In this document: positions 1-9,469 of the stretch, piece after piece
Layout: every line of letters begins with the position of its first letter
Numbering within the stretch: the stretch's first letter is position 1
Assembly: GCA_030770545.1 (NCBI GenBank)
Contig: CM061106.1
Coordinates: forward strand, 18,001,001-18,065,000
Length of the DNA: 64,000 nucleotides
Direction: 5' to 3'
From: Macropodus opercularis
Lineage: Eukaryota > Chordata > Actinopteri > Anabantiformes > Osphronemidae
The notes under the pieces: generated by a model
Told to the model about the DNA's origin: nothing
What the model saw: the letters and a program-made list of their open reading frames with translations, nothing else
The model's database searches: none
Program-made: the position numbers and the translations under genes

Positions 1-755
1 AGGTTACAACAATACCAGGTATGTGAGGGATCCCCCTGAATGCTGATCCCAGAATGTTTCCTTCCTCATACGCAGGAATTTAATGAATTTAAGGACTGCA
101 GAAGCCAATTAACTCATCAACTGTGCGTTTTTTTTCCAAACAAAATTTGGGGCCAGAGAGATGTTGTATTAATATCCTTCATCCAAGATACACATTAGTA
201 ATATCTGATAAATTACTCCAATATAAATATTTTGATCATTTTATCAAATCTATCGCTTTCAATCATAACAATGGAATAACTATTTATACATTTATATAAT
301 ATCATTGTACAACTATTTCTACATGTCCACTGTCCGCCTCCTTTCCCGAACCCCAAGCATTTATTGTAAACAGCTGCATTTATAGTCTAAAACCTGTTAA
401 CAAATGATTATTAGTTTATCATTGTCATCATGGAATGATTAAACTGACTTTAGCAGCAGCTTGAGCATCACAGAGAGGAGAGTTATTGGCTATAGCCTCA
501 ACCATGAGTTAATGTTACAGGTTCATCATAAAATACAGTGATGTAAATGCAGTTTTTATGTGATCAACTTAAAAGATGGTTCATAACACTGTACTTACTG
601 TGAACGGAGCATCTGCTGTTCGCCTCCTGTCCTGAACATCAGGCGGGAATCCAGTCCTCCTTTTTCTGTTTAGAGGAACCTTTGCCCTTGTGCCGGCTGT
701 AACCATCAGTCTGGTCTCAGGTGTCAGTCAGTCCACTTCTGACACCAAAATATTA

Positions 756-1126
756 TGGGAAAATCAAATGCTGGACCATAGTGAGAAAACTAGAGGAGCA
801 TTTTGGTGTAATGAACCAGCTCAATGTTTAGCACGTGCTGGCATGAGGAAGACCACCTACAGCGAACCACCATTTTCTGATTGATGTAAACACAAGAGCT
901 TCTTATATATTGTAACACAGTGGTTTAGCCACCCCTGCTGTCTAAATGCATGTTCCATTTGGCCAACAGACCAACCTGATAAGACTTCTAACTTCCCCAT
1001 TTTGTTCCCTGTGGTTGTGTAGATTCACTTGGGCCAGTGCTTAAACTTTCAATGGGCTCATTCACACACAGGTTTTCACTCACACTGATCTTCCCATCTC
1101 ATCGTATGGTTGGACCTTATCACACA
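756..1126 (-). mobile_element. Candidate LTR with tRNA-Leu-type primer-binding site (copy A)
   Basis: On the minus strand the segment reads TGTGTGATAAGG to TTTTCCCA. It contains a TATATAAG box near 902-909 and is followed seven bases on by TGGTGTCAGAAGTGG at 747-733, which matches the 3' end of vertebrate tRNA-Leu. That order (LTR, short spacer, primer site) is expected of an LTR element on the minus strand. No coding sequence can be tied to it and no partner LTR is visible, so the boundaries are inferred. The same structure lies at 42,968-43,338. Confidence 0.42.
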
Positions 1127-1174
1127 TGCTCTAACTTTGGGTGACTCTCTTCAGCCAGGTAGTTTGTATGACAC

Positions 1175-1588
1175 TATTGGGTTTAAATCACCAACAGTGC
1201 CGATTACACCTGGAGATACAGTTCAATAACCGTGAAATAATGTACTGGAGTCGCGCAAAGTTTTACTTGTACAAGGGGAGCTCGGTGGGAGCTCAGTGCG
1301 TTACCACTTCACCCAAACTCAGCCAACTCCACCGAGCTCCTCTTGGTTCAGCTTTTTATTCACAAGAGTTGTCGTCAGTAGAGATAAGACATGGGTGTGG
1401 CAGACAGAACAACAACAGTGGAGGAAGAGCCTCAGCTGCACTATGCTCTGCTTTACGCGCACACACACACACCCCCTAGATGTTTAAAAGTTATGTCCCA
1501 CACTGTAAATAAGAAGAAAATAACATTCATACAATCCAAATAAAAAGGTACAGAATCAGTGAGTAGTTGCATGCATAGATCTCAAACA
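1175..1588 (-). repeat. ERV2 3' LTR (copy A)
   Basis: It aligns with the 5' LTR at 3,677-4,059 over most of its length and lies downstream of the env fragment on the minus strand. The end has decayed (AACA to AATA). It differs visibly from its partner LTR, implying an old insertion. Plus-strand reading frames here are shadows of LTR sequence. Confidence 0.78.
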
Positions 1589-1689
1589 GGGCACAATGCA
1601 TACAAAGAATAATAAAATCTTAAACATCTCAATCAGAAATGGTGTAAGTAATTTTAACAACATTTGCCACCAGGAACCAGAAGTGTTCA

Positions 1690-1875
1690 CATGATCCTAG
1701 GCCATAACACTTTGCAACCTTTTCAAAAGTCCCATAGCTTCGGATATGTTGGTGTTTACTTCATCAGGTATATATGTACAGCAAGTAGATCCCAACTTAA
1801 CACAGACTCCTCCTTCAGCTGCTGTTATGAGGTCCAATACATCCTGTTCTGAAGGGCCATAAGTCTGAGAGCATC
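1690..1875 (-). pseudogene. env: ERV2 env transmembrane-subunit fragment (copy A)
   Basis: Minus-strand translation shows the conserved ectodomain landmarks of a gamma-type retroviral TM subunit: an LQNR motif followed by GGVC and then a C-X6-CC motif (codons at 1,778-1,804). The LQNR part and the C-X6-CC part are in different frames, so a frameshift lies between them, and a stop follows about 30 codons later. A short start with a hydrophobic leader (MALWGKLILS) is readable upstream near 2,160-2,110. It may be the env signal-peptide start, but the surface subunit is mostly missing. The fragment cannot be functional. Confidence 0.72.
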
Positions 1876-2611
1876 AATTTCACGGTTTTGACCTTCATCA
1901 ATTTGAATAGATTCGTTCATGTACACTTGGAATCTGTAAACAACAGTTTCAATTCTGAGAGCACTTTAACGTCACAATACCACTTTTGTCCTTTGTGGAT
2001 GGTCAGTGCCATCAGCCTTCCAGTCCCAATCCTCTGGATGTAGGTGATCTGGAATGTCCCCTGTTTCCTTCAGGCTGCGAGTCCTGCTATGAGGTGAGTT
2101 AAAGAGTACCTGCTAGGACAGTAGACAAAATGAGCTTCCCCCACAGTGCCATGGTTCTTGAGTGTGGTTCATTTGTTTTCTTCACTGGTTTGAGACCAGG
2201 GGACTTTCACCACTACTCTCTGCAGGCCAGTGGGGTCACTCGTTTACAGTGACTACGATGAATCCAGGTGGCTCTCTCCTCGATCTTTACAGTGGTTGGC
2301 GTGGACAACAGGACTTTGTAGGGACCTTCTCAGCGTGGACTGGACCAGCACTTGCGTTTCATAACTTCGATCTAGACCAGGTCCCCGGCCTTGATCAGGC
2401 TATCCTGGGGAGACACAACAGCATCTGGCAGATTATTTGCACTCATGTCTTTAGACATCCAATCTACTGGTTTACATTCTTCCTGTGCTTTGTCTTCATC
2501 ATCAGTATACAATGTAGCCTAAACAGTCTACCATAGCCTATTTAGCTATAGGGTGTTGGCCCATTGCTAGTGGGTGTCACCCTCATGTATAGTTTTACAA
2601 GGTCGATACAT

Positions 2612-3095
2612 TCAGGCCACGGTCTTCCTGAGTCGCCCTTTTACTGTGCCATCTGTTCTTTCTACCAACCCTGTACTCTGAGGATGGTAAGAGCAGTGAT
2701 TTCTCAGCACCATGCCTAGATGGCTAGCCATGTTGTTCACGATTTCATTCACAAAGTGTGGGCCATTGTCACTGTAAAGTCGTTCAGGTATGATGTGTTT
2801 ACGCAATGCTTCTGCTACGGCCACTGAGTCTGGATTCTTGCTTGGCACTATTTCGACCCATTTGTAGATGGTACTAAACCGTACCTATACCGATTAGATT
2901 CATTTAGTTTTATAAAGTCCATGTGTAAGAATTGAAACGGATGTGTTGCTTCTAGGAATTTGCCACTTCTGGGTCTCTCATTGCCCTGGGCATTGTGCTT
3001 ACAGCATATGATTCAAGCTTTACAAAAATCTTTTGAGTAGGAATTAAATCCATAGGCGTGGAAATGTTGTTCCACCACCTTCACCGTCCCTCCTG
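2612..3095 (-). pseudogene. pol: ERV2 integrase fragment (copy A)
   Basis: The minus strand encodes an HHCC-like zinc-finger remnant (near 3,095-3,000, with one stop), then a catalytic core with SDNGPHFVNE and, further on, YHPQSTGLVER. The frame is open over 2,848-2,612. A deletion in this copy shortens the region just before the core, and copy B is more complete. A GPY/F-type C-terminal segment appears to continue toward 2,270 in broken frames. This is a retroviral integrase with two of the three acidic residues visible in the open frame. Confidence 0.8.
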
Positions 3096-3121
3096 TTGAG
3101 ACATGGCAAGGCCCATGTATT

Positions 3122-3670
3122 TATTATATATTGTAATTATTTTGTGCTGCCTGGATACACGACTTGCTCGTGTCTAAGGCAGACTTGCTCGTTTTGTTTC
3201 CCATTATGACAATTCTTAGTCCTTTATAGACTACGCGTCTTTCTCAGGACCTAAATTCCTAATCCACTACTTGTGTACTTTAACAGACCACAGAGTTTGT
3301 TGGCACCATTTCCCTCCGTGCGGCTTCCACTAGTGACATTCACACGCATGCATGACTAATTTTCATTTACGTACGTTCCGCTCCTTTTTACGGCAGAGTA
3401 AACCAAAAGTACTTTTAACACTTCCTTACGGCAAAGTGAACCTAGACCGAATTTACTTCCTTATTGTGAAGTAAACCCAATGTACTCACTCATTATTTCA
3501 CCGGAACTGTCTCCTGGATCCCGTCGGTCGACCCTCAACGAGGGAAGATCAGACTCTACAACACCGGCCCAGCCACGAGTTTCACGTCCTGGGTTTTCCA
3601 CGGGTGTTCCTAGACGTCCGGCTGTCGACACACTTCGGTGCGTCCTCTCCCTCCTCAAAGGATGTCGACC
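3122..3670 (-). pseudogene. gag: ERV2 leader and gag start, truncated (copy A)
   Basis: The leader runs from the 5' LTR to an ATG at 3,204 (minus) that begins MGNKTSKSALDTSK. Glycine at position 2 with a following Ser/Lys pattern is typical of an N-myristoylated Gag. The frame stops after about 26 codons, where the internal deletion begins. The leader contains the GGTTTACTC-type sequence that is tandemly amplified in the ERV2 copy at 35.8 kb. Confidence 0.62.
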
Positions 3671-3676
3671 AATTTA

Positions 3677-4059
3677 TGTTGGGTTTAAATAACCAACAGC
3701 ACTGATTGCACCTGGAGATACTGTTCAATAACAGTGAAATAATGTACGGGAGTCACGCAAAGTTATACTTTTACAAGGGGAGCCCGGTGGGATCTCGTGT
3801 TACAACTTCACCCAACTCCTCCTGGTTCAGCTTTTTATTCACAAGAGTTGTCAGTAAAGATAAGACATGGGTGTGGGCAGGACAGTACAGCAACAGTGGA
3901 GAAATGGCAGAGCCTCGGCTGCACTATGCTCTGTTTTACGCACACACACCCCGTAGATGTTTAAAAGTTAGGTCCCACACTGTAAAAAGTAGAAAACATT
4001 CACACAACGACAAAATAAAAAAAAAAGGTACAGCATCAGTGACTATATGGATTCTAACA
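3677..4059 (-). repeat. ERV2 5' LTR (copy A)
   Basis: On the minus strand it starts TGTTAGAATCC and ends AAACCCAACA, so its ends are the short inverted repeat TGTT...AACA. It matches the ERV2 LTR at 35,192-35,540. The leader follows directly, but a 23-base segment that includes most of the tRNA-Tyr primer site is absent by comparison with 35,549-35,571. Confidence 0.8.
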
Positions 4060-4064
4060 GACAC

Positions 4065-4950
4065 ATTCGTTCCGAGCAACGTACCCTGTAGTGTGTTTAT
4101 TAGCAATGCACACGGGACACTAAAGGAGTCATCACAAAGCTTATGATGTTATAACAGTCATTCGCCCATTTTACTCAAGTGGGACATCCCGAGCTGTATG
4201 AATGCTCTAAAAAATAAAATCATCTCACATTAAACTAAATACAAGCTAGATTTGTCACAATGTTACTCAAAAGAAGACAAATTCAGCTTTAAATCATAGG
4301 CCACAATCTTGCTGAACTTTTTCTTACACACGTGGTTCATTCTCTTTAAACCCATTAATGACTTACACAAGACTTCATCATTCCTAATATCCTACCAGGG
4401 GTCATTTGTAGATGTAACTTAACTAACTTTGACTCATCATTAAAGGAACTACAGGACTCATGTGACTAATCCATTTCACAGTGCTACACACACACACTCT
4501 AAACAGACTGTCCATCACATATTTGCTTTAAAATATAAAACCAATACAAATCAAATTGTCAAAATAAAGTAGTATAAAAGCAAATCAATGCTTTGACCCA
4601 ACCTACAGCGAACTCCTGTAATCTGTTAACACCCAAAGCATTTATTCTAAACAGCTGCATTTTCAGTCTAAAACCTGTTAACTAATGATCATTAGTTCAT
4701 TATTGCCATCATGCAATGATCAAACCCCAGCAGCAGCCTGAGCACCACAGAGAGAACGGACGTGGCTTTAACAGTGGGTTAGTGTTACAGGTTCAGAGGT
4801 TCATCATAAAAGTTGCAACAAAACCTACATTTCAGTCTAATGTTTAGGGTGAAACTAATACAAAAACAGCTTCACATGACAGAATTAGGTAAAACTAGTC
4901 AGAAAAGAAAAAAGTAACACTAAAATTAACATTTTTATCTCAGCTGTGAA
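4065..4950. other. AT-rich spacer with a gene-block fragment
   Basis: Bases 4,065-4,600 show no coding or element signature beyond AT-rich sequence and a short CA run near 4,485. Bases 4,610-4,960 are another copy of the stretch that follows the signal-peptide exon at 355-530 and 17,030-17,290. Confidence 0.6.
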
Positions 4951-4954
4951 ATGC

Positions 4955-5025
4955 CTTACCTCTATGCTGTCTGTCTTCGTCAGTCCACCAGTTCTCTCCG
5001 TGTCTGGTCACCCTTCTTATAGCCC
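4955..5025 (-). promoter_or_regulatory. Possible minus-strand TATA promoter and noncoding first exon
   Basis: The minus strand reads GGGCTATAAGAAGGG at about 5,026-5,012. About 55 bases on there is a donor-like AGAG|GTAAGG (GTAAG = 4,959-4,955). Spacing and motifs suit a Pol II promoter with a short untranslated first exon, but no downstream exon could be identified. Copy B near 47,185-47,260 keeps the arrangement. Confidence 0.25.
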
Positions 5026-5450
5026 AGGCTCCACCCCGTCATAGGAGGAAACCAAACAACAGGTAAGTTTACAAAGACTCCCAACTTCCTCAGACCCTTA
5101 ATTCCCCAGACCATGGGAAACTATTCACCACCCCTGTTTGTGATGTTCTTCTAATAAGATATATACATAGATAACACAATCTGCAACTTTTACCACTAAC
5201 AAAATTTCCCGACCAGACGATACAAGTCCCCCACACATGGTTTCGCCGGACTCAATCCCATTGCGCCGGCGCGATGCAGGCTGTGAGGTCAAAAGCGAGC
5301 GCCACACAACCCTTCTGTTTGCCCGGCGAAAACGTGGATATACGACTATTCACCACACATAAGACAAACAAATCGAACAACAGCAAAGTTGTTCTGTGTG
5401 CGTAGTTTTTCCTGAGTGTATATATAATAAAAATGTTTATGTGGCGTCGT
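5026..5450. other. CpG-containing spacer, no gene seen
   Basis: Bases 5,230-5,345 are locally rich in CG dinucleotides (GCGCCGGCGCGATG) compared with the AT-rich surroundings, which may mark an old promoter. No coding sequence is supported. Minus-strand frames here do not resemble a protein family. Confidence 0.4.
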
Positions 5451-5855
5451 AAGAGCGTGTACACCCGCTCGTGGACAGCTAAACGAGAGAAATGCTCCCT
5501 CGGCGGTGACCAGCAGGCGCTTAGTCACAAGGTTTGGACCATTTTGTTAGCATGTATTAACCAGACCTGTGTTTCTGTTGTACATGTGGCTTCCACAGAA
5601 CTATAGTAGGTGATTAATAACGATTTAAGAGCGCGTGCACCCGCTCGTGGACAGCTAAACGGGAGAAACGGATCCTAACTGAGGTGAGTGAATGCGTGCG
5701 GTCAGGTTGGTGCCGCTCCCTCAGTGGTGACCAGCAGGCGCTTAGTCACAAGGTTAGGACCGTTTTGTTAGCATGTATCAACCAGACTTGTGTTTCTGTT
5801 GTACATGTGGCCTTTCACAGAACTATAGTAGGTGATTAATAACGACTTAAAAGTT
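5451..5855. repeat. Local tandem duplication, two copies
   Basis: The segment starting GAGCGTGTACACCCGCTC at 5,451 is repeated from about 5,630 (GAGCGCGTGCACCCGCTC). The second copy has about 50 extra bases including a GAGGTGAGTG donor-like motif. Both copies run through the ACCAGCAGGCGCTTAGTC stretch to GTAGGTGATTAATAACG. The same pair is present near 47,678-48,083. Confidence 0.75.
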
Positions 5856-5920
5856 CACCAATTACTGTATTAAATTAACTATATATCTTTTTTTACCAGA
5901 ATGTGTTACAAGTTAGCAAC

Positions 5921-6070
5921 ATGCTGTGGTTTGTACTTGGGGCTATGGTAGAAACAATATCTGTAGTTCCCACAGCTGTGCAGCACGTAAGAAAGTGCTG
6001 CATACAGCTTGGTAAGACAAAAGATCTTCAGTCAAAAAAAGCTAAAACAACAAAACCCACTCCCTGTTAA
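5921..6070 (+). CDS. 49-codon conserved small ORF of unknown function (copy 1 of 5)
   Basis: ATG at 5,921, TAA at 6,068. The peptide begins MLWFVLGAMVETISVV and ends Lys-rich (SKKAKTTKPTPC). The frame is also open upstream to an acceptor-like TTTTTTTACCAG. The same frame is open in copies at 17,855, 48,148, 58,060 and 63,598; the few differences include silent changes and conservative replacements. A donor-like CAC|GTAAGA lies inside at 5,986/5,987, so the real unit may be an exon ending there and joining 6,340-6,413 in phase 0. I do not recognise the family. Function is unknown, and it may equally be a decayed exon. Confidence 0.35.
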   Translation: MLWFVLGAMVETISVVPTAVQHVRKCCIQLGKTKDLQSKKAKTTKPTPC

Positions 6071-6339
6071 AGCTGCTGTGAGAATGTGAGTGTCATAATT
6101 TAAACTGATGAGATTAAAAGTTATTATGGACTTATGTGCCACATTATTACAGTTTTTTTTATGTATTAGACAAGACGGAAAAACATGCTTGGACAGATGG
6201 ATATGTTTTAGGCACCTATTGATATGTTCCTGAATCTTGCTATTTACTTACTTAATAATCATAAAGATAATCTAATAATCTGCAAAGATGTGATGTCTAT
6301 CTGTTGTTAATGTGTTTTTGTTTTTTCACTGAATTCCAG

Positions 6340-6413
6340 GTGAAACACAAGAAGACTCCTGCACTGGCACTGACTGAGATGCTCCCTCCTTCCAAAAAGA
6401 TGTTAATAATGAG
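6340..6413 (+). other. Exon-like segment with consensus splice sites
   Basis: The segment lies between TTTTTTCACTGAATTCCAG and GAG|GTAAACAAG. It is open in phase 0 (VKHKKTPALA ... PPSKKMLIM), matching the phase of the upstream CAC|GTAAGA donor. Other copies (12,852, 18,262, 48,567, 58,467) carry a 3-nt in-frame length difference in the middle. In the 18.3- and 58.5-kb copies the exon is cut by the ERV2 LTR after PPS. Host-gene origin is an inference. Confidence 0.35.
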
Positions 6414-7430
6414 GTAAACAAGTAATACCCTCACTGTGGTCACAAACCATGGTTGTTGCGCTGGTAGTTTCATTATAACGATAGGAAGCTTAATACACTA
6501 CCTATGTCGTACAGATTTGAGTCAGGGTTAGTTTTGTGGAAATGAGTTTGACTTGTGGTTGAAGTCATAGTTAACCTGACAGGACAGAACCATTTTCACC
6601 AAAAAGACATCATCTCAGTAGGAATATACTCTGCTCCAACACCTGCGAAAGTGTGACAAACAAAAAAGTAGACGCACTGGAAGGCTGGTTGTGATTCAGG
6701 AGAAATATTGTCTTTAATGAACAAACCTAAAATCACAGCACAACAACTACCTACAGACACTCGCTATGAGGCTAAATAGTAAAATGATATATGTTAATAA
6801 ACAAAAGTATCAATTAGTCTATAAAACAAAACAAAAGTCCTACCTGACAAGTACAGAGCAAGATGGTCTCTAATAGCCAGAATACAAAAGCAAGACGCTG
6901 ACTAACCAGAATTCAAACTGATTGATCAGATACATGAAATTACACCTGTGTCCCATGAAGCAGTTATAAAGTTCAAAGAGACATTGCCTCAGCTGGCTGG
7001 AGAACAGACCTGCCACAGATTGAACTTTTCTAAATGTGCAACTGCTTGTGTCATAGGTTGATGCACCACCTCGCCACCGGAGATGCAGGATTTTAACAGA
7101 GCACTGAAGCAGAGGGTCCCACTCCTTATGATTCTGGAACTGCCAGGTTGAGGAACTCTTTACTTTAAGGTACCGAGGCAGGATTTGTTGTACCGATTTG
7201 TTCTCTCAAGACTTGAAAATATGCTGGAGTCTATCCCAACTGTCATGTGGCTTTAGAGGAGCGGTACAGGTCACCAGTCCAACAACCAGTGTGGTTGAAC
7301 AGCTTTTCTGATATCACAAGACACTTATAAACCACAATGCAGCTTCAGTTCAGGCAACATTTGGCTGAAAAAGATTAGCAATCAAAGTAAACTTGCATGT
7401 CTACGACGCTGTGAGAAATTAAACAGCAAC
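6414..7430. other. Spacer without recognised genes
   Basis: AT-rich sequence with no coding homology I can support on either strand. It is duplicated near-identically at 48,641-49,660. Confidence 0.5.
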
Positions 7431-7625
7431 CACTGGTTTTATGTGATCTCTTTGTGTTAGATATGATCTGAATATCTATCTGTATATTGTCATATTTTTT
7501 ATTCTTTTATTATGTGCTTTGTGTTCTGTCTCTGTTATTCTGTTGTACTGCGGAGCTTCTGTCACGAAAACAAATTCCTCGTATGTGTAAACATACCTGG
7601 CAATAAAGCTCATTCTGATTCTGAA
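7431..7625 (+). mobile_element. LINE 3' tail fragment
   Basis: The stretch TTCCTCGTATGTGTAAACATACCTGGCAATAAAGCTCATTCTGATTCTGA is the kind of 3' terminus, with a short TTCTGA-type tail, found on fish non-LTR retrotransposons. It is given here only as a landmark at about 7,576-7,625. No coding part is attached. The copy B partner ends at about 49,855. Confidence 0.5.
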
Positions 7626-8105
7626 TAGAACAGAACGGGCGATTCTAAGCGTGTTTGCACAGTTTCCAGCCTCAGTGACGGTTTTAGCTGCTGCATGTTA
7701 ATGCAAGAAATGCCAGGGATGTTTTTGTACTAGATAAGATCTAAATAGAAGATTAAACCAGGCAAACATCTTTAAAATGCATTTAAATCACTTTCACCAA
7801 AGTCGTGTTCTTTTGGTCTCAAATGCACAGAACAGGCGATTCTAAGCAATTTGTCACTGTCTTCAGCCAAAGTGATTGTTTTAGCTGCTGCATCTTAATG
7901 CAATCAAAGTGATGTTTTTTGTATCTTTTATGTTTCAAACAAAACACTAAAGCAGGCAAATTAGTGTTTTTTTGGTCTCCATTGCAAAGAGTAGGTGTTT
8001 GGCACAGTTTCCAGTGAGAGTGATCGTTTTAGCTGCTGTCTCTTAATGCAAGAAATGGCAAAGATGTTTCTTTGTTAGATATTGTCCAAAAGAAGTCTAA
8101 ATCAA
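7626..8105. repeat. Diverged tandem repeat, unit about 165-195 bp
   Basis: About three units, each containing GGCGATTCTAAGC, TTTTAGCTGCTGCAT, TAATGCAAGAAATGCCA and AAAGCAGGCAAA landmarks in order. Units of the same family occur at 11,575-11,640, 19,171-19,386, 26,610-26,745, 36,496-36,724, 49,856-50,335 and 53,800-53,870, often next to ERV sequence. Whether it is a satellite or an internal non-coding part of ERV2/ERV3 is unresolved. Confidence 0.7.
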
Positions 8106-8119
8106 ATGTTCAGATTTGA

Positions 8120-8698
8120 GTGCAGTTCCTCTTGAGCATGCAGAGTTGACTTTGTTTGTAGATTGTTCCTTCTACAGAGAGGAGGACGCCCTCAAAGCCG
8201 GTTGCTGTTAATCAGGAGGAGAATGGTAACCTGGAGGTGGTGTGTGGCCAGGAGGGCATTCAACCCTGTTCAGCTCACCTGGCAGAGCTGAAGGCTTTGA
8301 CCTGCGCTTGTGAACTAGCAGAGGGCAAGCGATCCAAAGTGTATACGGATTCATCTTTTGCAGATGGGGTCTGTCATCTGTTTGAGGCCGCATGGAAAGG
8401 GCGAGGATTACGCTGATGGTTCTCCTGTGGAGCATAGTGAGCAGATTAGAAAGTTGTTGATGGCTATGATGAAGCCAACAGCTCTGGCCATCATTAAGTG
8501 GGCTGTGCACAAAAAAGATGCCTCAATGGTCACGCAGAGCAATGCTGCTGCAGACAGCGTTGCAAAAAGGGCTGCTGCAGCGGAGACTAAAGCTATTCTG
8601 GCTACTTATGCCACCGAACTCGAAAATCAGATCACCTCTAGGGACTTGTGTTTGTTACAGAAGCTGAATGCCAGCTCTGGATGCAGAGAGGAGCAGTG
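8120..8698 (+). pseudogene. pol: ERV3 RNase H domain (copy A)
   Basis: The translation shows a retroviral RNase H: an Asp near the start (LFVDCSFYREED), AELKAL with the conserved Glu, YTDSSFADG with the conserved Asp, and late in the domain a GN.AAD motif (here SNAAADSVAKR). A 2-base loss relative to copy B at about 8,200 shifts the frame, and 5 bases are lost near 8,408. A stop closes the region at 8,698. RNase H removes the RNA strand during reverse transcription. Length and order fit the C-terminal part of a retroviral RT. Confidence 0.75.
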
Positions 8699-8739
8699 AA
8701 AGACGGTGACGGCCTATGAAGGAACCACGAGGGGCTATT

Positions 8740-9420
8740 TGTGGCTCCGACTGGATTGTTGTCCTTGCTGATAAACGAGGCTCGTGGGTTAAGCCATGAG
8801 TCAAGGGGGGAAGTGAGAATCAGAGAGTGGAATTTTTGGGCTCCAAAATAGCAACAACATGTGGATGATGTGTTAAGTCGGTGTGAAACTTGTCTCAAGT
8901 GTAACATTCGGTGTGGAATGGTGCCGCCTGCTGGACACCTTCCAATCCCTGAGGGGCCCTTCATGCATTCGACAATGGACTTTGTAGACATGGAGCGTCC
9001 AGTGCAGGGCAAGCGATACCTTCTGGTGATCATTGATCGCTTTCAGCCTGTGGGTCAAAGCGACAGCATCTAAACACAAAACAGCTGAGACGGTGGCAAA
9101 ATGTTTGTGTCCACGCTTTGGGATCCCTCTGAAGATCAGCTCAGACAACGGGAAAGAGTTTGTAGACAAAACAGCGAACTGTGTCTTACTAAAGTTGGGA
9201 GTGAAACATGGGTATGACAGTGTGTACTGCCCGACTTCACAGTCCCATGTTGGGAGGTGCAATGGGATTTTGAAAAACATATTCGGGAAAATCTGCCGAA
9301 GCACAGGGTTAAACTGGACAGATGCTTTGCTTCACAGAATGCTCACAGAACGCTGAAACTAAAACCGCATGAAGCTTTTCTTGGTTGACCGATGCCAGCG
9401 CCAATGTATCGGGCTGTGAA
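8740..9420 (+). pseudogene. pol: ERV3 integrase (copy A)
   Basis: Landmarks in order: the CETCLKCN pair of the zinc-binding HHCC domain near 8,886-8,909, the catalytic Asp in STMDFVDM, LLVIIDRF, and SSDNGKEF with the second Asp. The motif carrying the third acidic residue reads SHVGRCNG, so the catalytic Glu is Gly. One extra T near 9,041 splits the frame into 8,861-9,073 and 9,033-9,356. The region ends in a decayed C-terminal domain (PHEAFLG). The family differs clearly from the ERV2 integrase. Confidence 0.8.
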
Positions 9421-9469
9421 GGGCGCGTCTCTCTCTAAACAAATGACCTCCCTTTAATAACCCCGCAAC

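Larger units (their letters stand above)
1175..4059 (-). mobile_element. ERV2 provirus, internally deleted, with 5-bp target duplication (copy A)
   Basis: Two LTRs in the same minus orientation (3,677-4,059 and 1,175-1,588) bracket leader, gag start, integrase and env fragments. The host bases GACAC occur immediately outside both ends (1,170-1,174 and 4,060-4,064), as expected for a retroviral integration. Most of gag, the protease, RT and RNase H are missing: the gag start near 3,204 runs within about 100 bases into the integrase zinc-finger region. The primer-binding site is also lost. The element is a defective endogenous provirus. Confidence 0.85.

Noticed and set aside
1141..1479. Plus-strand 112-codon frame as a gene
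   Set aside because: It lies wholly within the ERV2 3' LTR and its edge; similar frames appear in every ERV2 LTR copy.
2162..2536. Plus-strand 124-codon frame as a gene
   Set aside because: It is antisense to the decayed integrase C-terminus and env start of the minus-strand ERV2 provirus, and has no family landmarks.
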